A stretch of DNA of 37,682 nucleotides from Streptomyces sp. Ncost-T10-10d (GTDB taxonomy: Bacteria > Actinomycetota > Actinomycetes > Streptomycetales > Streptomycetaceae): NCBI RefSeq assembly GCF_900091955.1, contig NZ_FMDF01000146.1:1-37682 (forward strand), written 5' to 3'. A program made the position numbers and the translations under genes. Below the pieces are notes generated by a model. That model saw only the letters and a program-made list of their open reading frames with translations. It searched no databases and was not told the origin of the DNA. Shown here piece after piece: positions 32,549-37,682 of the stretch; position 1 is the first letter of the stretch; each line of letters opens with the position of its first letter.

Positions 32549-34195
32549 ATGTTAGGCAGACGTACACGCGCGGTCTGGAACGCAGCATTCTTGGCCGTCG
32601 TGGTCTCGGCCGGAGCCATCGCCGGCCCAACAGCGCAGGCGACGACGGGTGACCCGGCCGCGGAGGGGGCCAGCACCTTCACCGCGAAAATTGATGTGGG
32701 GGGCGTACGAGCCTGCTCCGGCACCCTCATCAACAACCAGTGGCTGATCACCGCAGCGAGCTGCTTCACCGAGGACCCCGCCCAGGCCACCTCCCTTCCG
32801 GCCGGCGCTCCGAAGCTGAAGTCCATCGCGACCATCGGCCGCACCGACCTCACCTCGACGACCGGTGAGACGCGGGAGATCACCCGGCTGATACCCCGTA
32901 CCGACCGCGATCTGGTGCTGGCCCAGCTCGCCACCCCGGTCTACGGCCTCAGCTTCCTGCACCCGGCGACGGCCGCGCCCACCGCGGGCGAATCCTTCAA
33001 AGGCGCCGGCTACGGCCGCACCAAGGACACCTGGGTTCCCGACACCCTCCACACCGCGGACTTCACCGCCGGAGCGGTCCAAGCGACCTCGGTGAACATC
33101 GACGGCACCCCCGTCTGCAAGGGCGACTCCGGTGCGCCCGTCCTCCGGGAGAAGGACGGCCGGCCCGAACTCGCCGCCATCGTCACCAACTCCTGGCAGG
33201 GCGGCTGTCTGGGCTCGGACGAGACCCGCACCGGGGCGGTCGCCAGCCGCGTGGACGACATCCGCGCCTGGCTCACGGAGAACACCGCTTCCACCCTGGA
33301 CAACTGGAACCTGCAGATGCTCACCAGGACGAGCACCGGGCTCTACCACACCATGCGCAACAGCAACGGCGACTGGACCGCCTTCGGCGACGTCCAGAAG
33401 GTCGCCGGCACCATCACCGACCTCGCCTATGCTGCGGACGCCGCGATCAAGGGGAAGAACTACGTCTTCGCCGTCGGCGGTGACGGACGCCTCTACGAGG
33501 CCAACCGCCGCCCCACCGGTGGCTGGGAGGCCTTCCGCGACATCACCGACGAAGTCGGCTCCAAGCCCGGACTGACCCGCGTCGCGGTCACCTCCACCGG
33601 TTCGGGGCTGGCGCTCATCGGCCTTGCGTCCGGCCGCGTCTACCACGCCACACAGGACGCGGACGAGAAGTGGTCCAAGTGGGGCGATGTGAGCGCCAAG
33701 CTCGGCGTGCTCGGCAACGCCACCCAGGTCACCACCGCCCAGACCTCCGGCGGAGACACGCAGATCGGTGTCGTCGCGGACAAGAAGGCATACCACGCCA
33801 CCCGTCACTCAGACGGCACCTGGAGCGCATGGGGGCACATCAGCAATCTGCCCACGGGACTTGACGCGATCAACGGCATGGCCTTCGCCGGCACCGGCAG
33901 CAACCTCCAGATCATTCTCACCAGCCCCACCGGCGGCAAGAAGCACGCGATCCGCGCCGATGCCACCGGCAGCTGGAGCGCCTTCGGCGACCTCGGCAGC
34001 AGACTCGGCAACGAACCGACCATCAGCGTCGACGCCGCCAGTGTCACCCGCGAACTCCAGGCCGCTGTCGTTACCGCCGACGGGAAGGTCAAGCACATCC
34101 TGCGCCACGACAACGGCAAGTGGGACGCCACGGAACAAGTCGCCGGCTACCCCGGCACCCCCGCCACCGTCGCCCTCACCGGCAGCGCCGACTGA
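32549..34195 (+). CDS. Secreted trypsin-fold protein lacking catalytic His, with beta-propeller-like C-terminus
   Basis: The 548-residue product has a signal peptide (to about residue 31), an S1-like domain (about 41-245), and a repeat region (about 255-545). The S1 fold is clear: ACSGTLINNQWLITAASC, TDRDLVLAQL with Asp121, and CKGDSGAPVL with Ser194; Cys pairs 56/72 and 190/220 fit trypsin disulfides. The position of catalytic His57 (TAAHC) is Ser71 (TAASC), so normal proteolysis is unlikely. The C-terminus has six units of about 48 residues of the type YHA-R--DG-WS-WGD, as in propeller lectins. The next gene encodes a paralogous head with another tail. Substrate or ligand unknown. Confidence 0.87.
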   Translation: MLGRRTRAVWNAAFLAVVVSAGAIAGPTAQATTGDPAAEGASTFTAKIDVGGVRACSGTLINNQWLITAASCFTEDPAQATSLPAGAPKLKSIATIGRTDLTSTTGETREITRLIPRTDRDLVLAQLATPVYGLSFLHPATAAPTAGESFKGAGYGRTKDTWVPDTLHTADFTAGAVQATSVNIDGTPVCKGDSGAPVLREKDGRPELAAIVTNSWQGGCLGSDETRTGAVASRVDDIRAWLTENTASTLDNWNLQMLTRTSTGLYHTMRNSNGDWTAFGDVQKVAGTITDLAYAADAAIKGKNYVFAVGGDGRLYEANRRPTGGWEAFRDITDEVGSKPGLTRVAVTSTGSGLALIGLASGRVYHATQDADEKWSKWGDVSAKLGVLGNATQVTTAQTSGGDTQIGVVADKKAYHATRHSDGTWSAWGHISNLPTGLDAINGMAFAGTGSNLQIILTSPTGGKKHAIRADATGSWSAFGDLGSRLGNEPTISVDAASVTRELQAAVVTADGKVKHILRHDNGKWDATEQVAGYPGTPATVALTGSAD

Positions 34196-34373
34196 CCACA
34201 CGCGCATACCTGAGCAAGCCTCCGGGAACGCCGTCCAGTCTCGATAAGGAGGCTGGAGGGCGGAGCGAACTGCCCACAACGTCATCCGCACCCTGCCGAA
34301 TGCACACCGACCACGTCCGGCACACCCCCCGGACCAGCCTCTTCGGCACACCGCCCGAGCAAAGGAACGCTAC

Positions 34374-36218
34374 GTGCCCGTCAGACCTCCCCGTCGCGTG
34401 CAGGCCACGGCGCTACTGGCCGCAACAGCCGCGGTCGGCGCGCTGACCATCGTTACGCCGGCGCAGGCCGTTGTCGGTGACACCGTCGCCGACAACACCT
34501 ATACGTTCACCGCCAAAATCGATGTCGGCGGCGAGCGCGCCTGCACCGGAACCCTTGTCGACGCCCAGTGGGTCCTGACCGCCAGCAGCTGCTTCGCTGC
34601 CGACGGGCAGCCCGCGTTCCCTGTCCCGGGCGGTGCGCCGGCCAAGAAGACCATGGCGACCATCGGCCGCACCGACCTGACGGGCACGGCCGGCAAGGTC
34701 GTCGAAATCACCGAGTTGGTGTCCCGGACGGACCGTGATCTGGTGATGGCCAAGCTCGCCGAACCGGTCACCGACATCGCACCCGTGGTACTCGCCACCA
34801 ACGGACCGGTGGCCGGTGAGACGTTGCAGGCTGTGGGTTACGGTCGCACCGCGAACTCCTGGGTTCCCGACCGGCTGCACGCCGGGGCCTTCACCGTGTC
34901 TCAGGCCGATACCACCACCGTCGCGGTCACCAGGGACGGCGGCAGTATCTGCAAGGGTGACGCGGGCGGTCCCGCGCTGCGTGAGAAGGACGGCAAGGCC
35001 GAACTCGTTGCCGTCCACAGCACGTCCTGGCAGGCCGGCTGCCTCGGCTCCGACGAGACCCGCAACGGCGCCGTGGAAACCCGTCTGGACGACCTCGGCG
35101 AATGGATTCGGCAGATCCGCGCGCTGCCCCAGGAAAGCCAGGTCACTTCTGGGGACTTCAACGCCGACGGCAAGGAGGACGTAGCCGCCTTCTACGACAA
35201 CGGCACGTCGACCGAGGGCAAGAACAGGTCATCACTCTTCGCCTTCTACAGCACGGGCACCGGCTTCGGCGCACCCAAGAGGGTCTGGAGCACTCCGGGC
35301 GGCTTCACCTACTCCTCCAGCAAGCTGGCCTCTGGCGATTTCAATGGCGACGGCAAGGACGACGTCGCGGTCTTCTACGACGGAGGCACCTCCGACACCG
35401 GCCGGGTTTCCTCGCTCTACACCTTCACCAGCACCGGCACCGGCTTCAGCAACCCCAAGAAGACCTGGATCAGCAGTGGGTCCTTCAACTGGGATGCCTC
35501 GAAGGTGACGTCCGGTGATTACAACGGGGACGGCAAGGACGACGTTGCCGTCCTCTACAACGCCGGGAAGTCGGCCGACGGCAAATTCATCACCTCGCTC
35601 TACACCTTCAACGGCAACAGCACTGGCTTTGACAACCCGCGCAAGACGTGGACCAGTTCGGGCTCGTTCAACTGGGATGCCTCGAAGGTGACGTCCGGTG
35701 ATTACAACGGGGACGGCAAGGACGACGTTGCCGTCCTCTACAACGCCGGGACCTCGACCGACGGCAAGCTCATCACCTCGCTCTTCACCTTCGCGAGCAA
35801 CGGCACCGGCTTCGACGAGCCCCGCAAGACCTGGACCAGCAGCGGGTCCTTCAACTGGAACGCCTCGAAGGTGACCTCCGGCGACTACAGCGGGGACGGC
35901 AAGGACGACGTCGCCGTCCTCTATGACCGAGGAGTCGGAGCCGACGGCAAGTTCGGCACGTCGCTCTTCACCTTCACCAGCACCGGCACCGACCTCGCCG
36001 CGCCGCGCGAAGTCTGGACCAGCACCGGCTCATTCAACTGGAACGCCAGTGGCCTGACGTCCGGCGACTACAACAAGGACGGCAAGCACGACATCGGCGT
36101 CCTCTACCGCGCCGGAACCACTGCCGACGGCCGCCGGATCGACTCCCTGTTCACCTTCACCAGTACCGGCACCGACATCAAGGCGCCGGTCAAGCACTGG
36201 ACCGGCAGCGTGATCTGA
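34374..36218 (+). CDS. Secreted trypsin-fold protein lacking His and Ser, with FG-GAP/VCBS repeats
   Basis: The 614-residue product has a signal peptide ending near PAQA (about residue 32), an S1-like head (42-248) close to that of the preceding gene, and six FG-GAP/VCBS-type repeats of about 61 residues (257-614), each with a calcium loop such as GDYNGDGKDDVAVLY. The catalytic His is Ser72 (LTASSC) and the nucleophile is Ala197 (CKGDAGGPAL); only Asp122 remains, so it cannot be a serine protease. Disulfide Cys residues and the core are kept, so the fold is probably used for binding. The GTG at 34374 has AAAGGA upstream. The repeats should fold as a calcium-stabilised propeller. A surface or matrix binding role is inference. 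Confidence 0.88.
   Translation: MPVRPPRRVQATALLAATAAVGALTIVTPAQAVVGDTVADNTYTFTAKIDVGGERACTGTLVDAQWVLTASSCFAADGQPAFPVPGGAPAKKTMATIGRTDLTGTAGKVVEITELVSRTDRDLVMAKLAEPVTDIAPVVLATNGPVAGETLQAVGYGRTANSWVPDRLHAGAFTVSQADTTTVAVTRDGGSICKGDAGGPALREKDGKAELVAVHSTSWQAGCLGSDETRNGAVETRLDDLGEWIRQIRALPQESQVTSGDFNADGKEDVAAFYDNGTSTEGKNRSSLFAFYSTGTGFGAPKRVWSTPGGFTYSSSKLASGDFNGDGKDDVAVFYDGGTSDTGRVSSLYTFTSTGTGFSNPKKTWISSGSFNWDASKVTSGDYNGDGKDDVAVLYNAGKSADGKFITSLYTFNGNSTGFDNPRKTWTSSGSFNWDASKVTSGDYNGDGKDDVAVLYNAGTSTDGKLITSLFTFASNGTGFDEPRKTWTSSGSFNWNASKVTSGDYSGDGKDDVAVLYDRGVGADGKFGTSLFTFTSTGTDLAAPREVWTSTGSFNWNASGLTSGDYNKDGKHDIGVLYRAGTTADGRRIDSLFTFTSTGTDIKAPVKHWTGSVI
35484..35751 (+). repeat. Two identical 85-bp direct repeats in the FG-GAP region
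   Basis: Positions 35484-35568 and 35667-35751 are identical over 85 bp, spaced 183 bp (61 codons). They encode FNWDASKVTSGDYNGDGK and the following DDVAVLYNAG in both copies, while the DNA between them differs. Other units are similar in protein but not identical in DNA, so these two were copied or converted recently. Confidence 0.9.
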
Positions 36219-36273
36219 CTACTCGAGGTGGCGAGTCCGCCGTGCAGCGCACCGGCCGTTCTCGCCCGCCAAG

Positions 36274-36308
36274 GCCCGGTCCTGAACGCGAACCGTTCAG
36301 GACCGGGC
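36274..36308. terminator. Strong stem-loop between convergent genes
   Basis: GCCCGGTCCTGAAC (36274-36287) and GTTCAGGACCGGGC (36295-36308) form a perfect 14-bp stem with a 7-base loop. It lies 55 bases past the FG-GAP gene stop and 50 bases past the convergent permease stop, so it probably serves both. Confidence 0.85.
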
Positions 36309-36357
36309 ACTCGTGCGTCCCAGTGGGCTGCAAGGATCCTGGTGGTGCATTCCGGTC

Positions 36358-37682
36358 TCAGACTCGGCGCCCCAGGACGAACCGGCCGCCGGACGACCCC
36401 GGCCACATCGTCCCCGCACCCGCCGCCACCGTCACGGCCAGCGCCAGCACCCCGTACTGCACCGGCGGCAGATACGGCACCGAACCGGCCGTCGACACCG
36501 CGAACGCCACCAGCGGGATCGCCGCGACCAGTGTGCCGAGCGCCAGGCCCGCCACCGCCACCAGTCCCGTCTCCAGGACCAGCATCCGTCTCACCTGGCG
36601 TCGGCCCGCGCCGACCATCCGCAGCAGGCGGAATTCGGGGCGGCGGCCCACCGTGATCAGGGACAGCGTGCTGATCACCGCGAGCAGGGCGAAGCCGCCG
36701 ATCACCCCGACACCGATGATGACCAGGGCGTCGTCCTGGTCCGACGACGGTGGGGCGATCCGTACGTCGTCCGCCGTCGCGGTACGGACCTGCACACCCG
36801 TGTACGGGGAGAGGGCGCGCGCCGCAGCCGCGGCCGAGGCCGACCCGCCGTCCGCCGTGCGGATCAGGATCTGCTGGTCGGGCGGTGCCGAGACATGCCC
36901 GGCCAGAGCCTCGCGCGGCAGCATGAACTCGCCGATTCCCAGGGCCCGTCCGTAGAGCGCGACCACTCGGAGCCGTACCTCCGTACCGTCACCCAGGCGG
37001 AGCTTCACCGTGTCGCCGGTGCCGATGTCGAGGTCGGCGGCCCGGTCCTTGCCGACCGCGACCGTGCCCCTGCCGGTGAGGTCCGCCAGATCACCCGCCG
37101 TGACCTGCGGGTCGAGCGTGGCGGGCAGCTGGTCCGCCGTCACACCCAGCACGGGGAACCGGTCCAGCGTCGGATCGCCCATCTCACGATGGGCGAGGAC
37201 GACGCTGGAGCGCAGCACACCGGTCGCCGCCTGCACCCCGGGAGCCTTGCGCACCGCCTGCGCCGCATCGGCCGGCAGCCCGGCGGCCGGACCGGTCGCC
37301 ACGAGGTCCGCCCGGAGCGCGGCAGCGGCCTGCCGATCGGAGGCCCGCTCCAGCGTCGAGGCGGCCGCCAGCTGTACGCAGACGAACGCGACGACCAGCA
37401 CGATCGGGGTGATCGCCGCACCGAGGCGCCGATGGTGCGCGGCGGCGGACTTGGCGGCCAGGAACCCCGGAGACCCCGCCCATGCGCCGTACCGGTGTAC
37501 TGAGCACCCGCATCGCCACCCGGGCGATCCACGGACCGAGCAGCGCCACCGCGATGATCAGCGACGTCGCCGCACCCGAGGCGGCCACCGCGGCGGCCTG
37601 CCCGCCCTGAGCCGTTGCCGCGCCCGCCGAACCGACACCCGCGACGGCCAGCACCGCTCCTGCGGCCCTACGCAGCCGACCG
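36358..37682 (-). pseudogene. FtsX-like ABC transporter permease, frameshifted and cut by the window edge
   Basis: From the right edge the minus-strand frame reads AATSLIIAVALLGPWIARVAMRVLSTPVRRMGG, then goes out of frame; one base fewer in the C4 run at 37465-37468 joins it to FLAAKSAAAHHRRLGAAITPI, then VVAFVCVQLAAAS and about 340 further residues. These include a periplasmic domain and an FtsX-type three-helix block (VIIGVGVIGGFALLAVIS, RRPEFRLLRMVGAGRRQVRRML, LVAVAGLALGTLVAA). Such permeases of the MacB/LolC group export lipids or peptides or resist antibiotics with an ATPase partner, not seen here. The start is outside the window. A single-base sequencing error would give an intact gene. 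Confidence 0.75.

Overview
The window is high-GC DNA with G/C-rich third codon positions, GTG and TTG starts, Tat and Sec exported proteins, F420-type enzymes, and a sugar importer with no ATPase of its own. Everything points to a Streptomyces or close relative, in an accessory-rich part of the chromosome. I saw no rRNA, tRNA, transposase, CRISPR array or phage module.

Layout. (1) 1-2.6 kb: the tail of a repeat protein, a frameshifted DUF397 remnant, a secreted subtilase (S8), and directly upstream of it the frameshifted C-terminal stub of a second subtilase. (2) 2.65-5.8 kb: an overlapping NarL-type response regulator/histidine kinase pair, divergent from a secreted S12 beta-lactamase-like enzyme. 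(3) 6.1-7.5 kb: two F420-type redox genes. (4) 7.6-18.9 kb: a carbohydrate-use locus. On the minus strand it runs solute-binding lipoprotein, two permeases, cytoplasmic GH29 alpha-L-fucosidase, two Tat-exported PL6 polysaccharide lyases, a sugar isomerase-like TIM barrel and an SGNH hydrolase. A good promoter overlapped by a LacI-type operator lies in front of it, and a D-2-hydroxyacid dehydrogenase is divergent. The logic reads as: lyases cut a uronate-containing polymer outside, the ABC importer takes up fragments, and fucosidase and isomerase process them inside. (5) 19.2-23.3 kb: an MFS exporter, a membrane-anchored DJ-1/PfpI-like protein and a GlxA-type AraC regulator sharing the same GATase1-like fold. 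(6) 23.7-27.0 kb: tdh-kbl, converting threonine to glycine plus acetyl-CoA, then a LysR regulator. (7) 27.1-31.0 kb: a 1141-residue Tat-exported ALF-repeat/coiled-coil protein with a hydrophobic C-terminal domain, followed by a small four-helix membrane protein, an arrangement like a polymorphic toxin with its immunity protein. (8) 31.8-36.2 kb: a small secreted protein and two tandem trypsin-fold proteins that lack the catalytic His (the second also lacks the Ser) and carry different propeller-type C-termini. (9) 36.4 kb to the end: a frameshifted FtsX-like ABC permease, cut by the window edge.

The most unusual items are the tandem predicted pseudo-proteases, the ALF-repeat protein with its membrane neighbour, the PL6/PL6/GH29 locus, and the paired soluble and membrane GATase1-type proteins. 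Several genes show decay (DUF397, second subtilase, FtsX permease).
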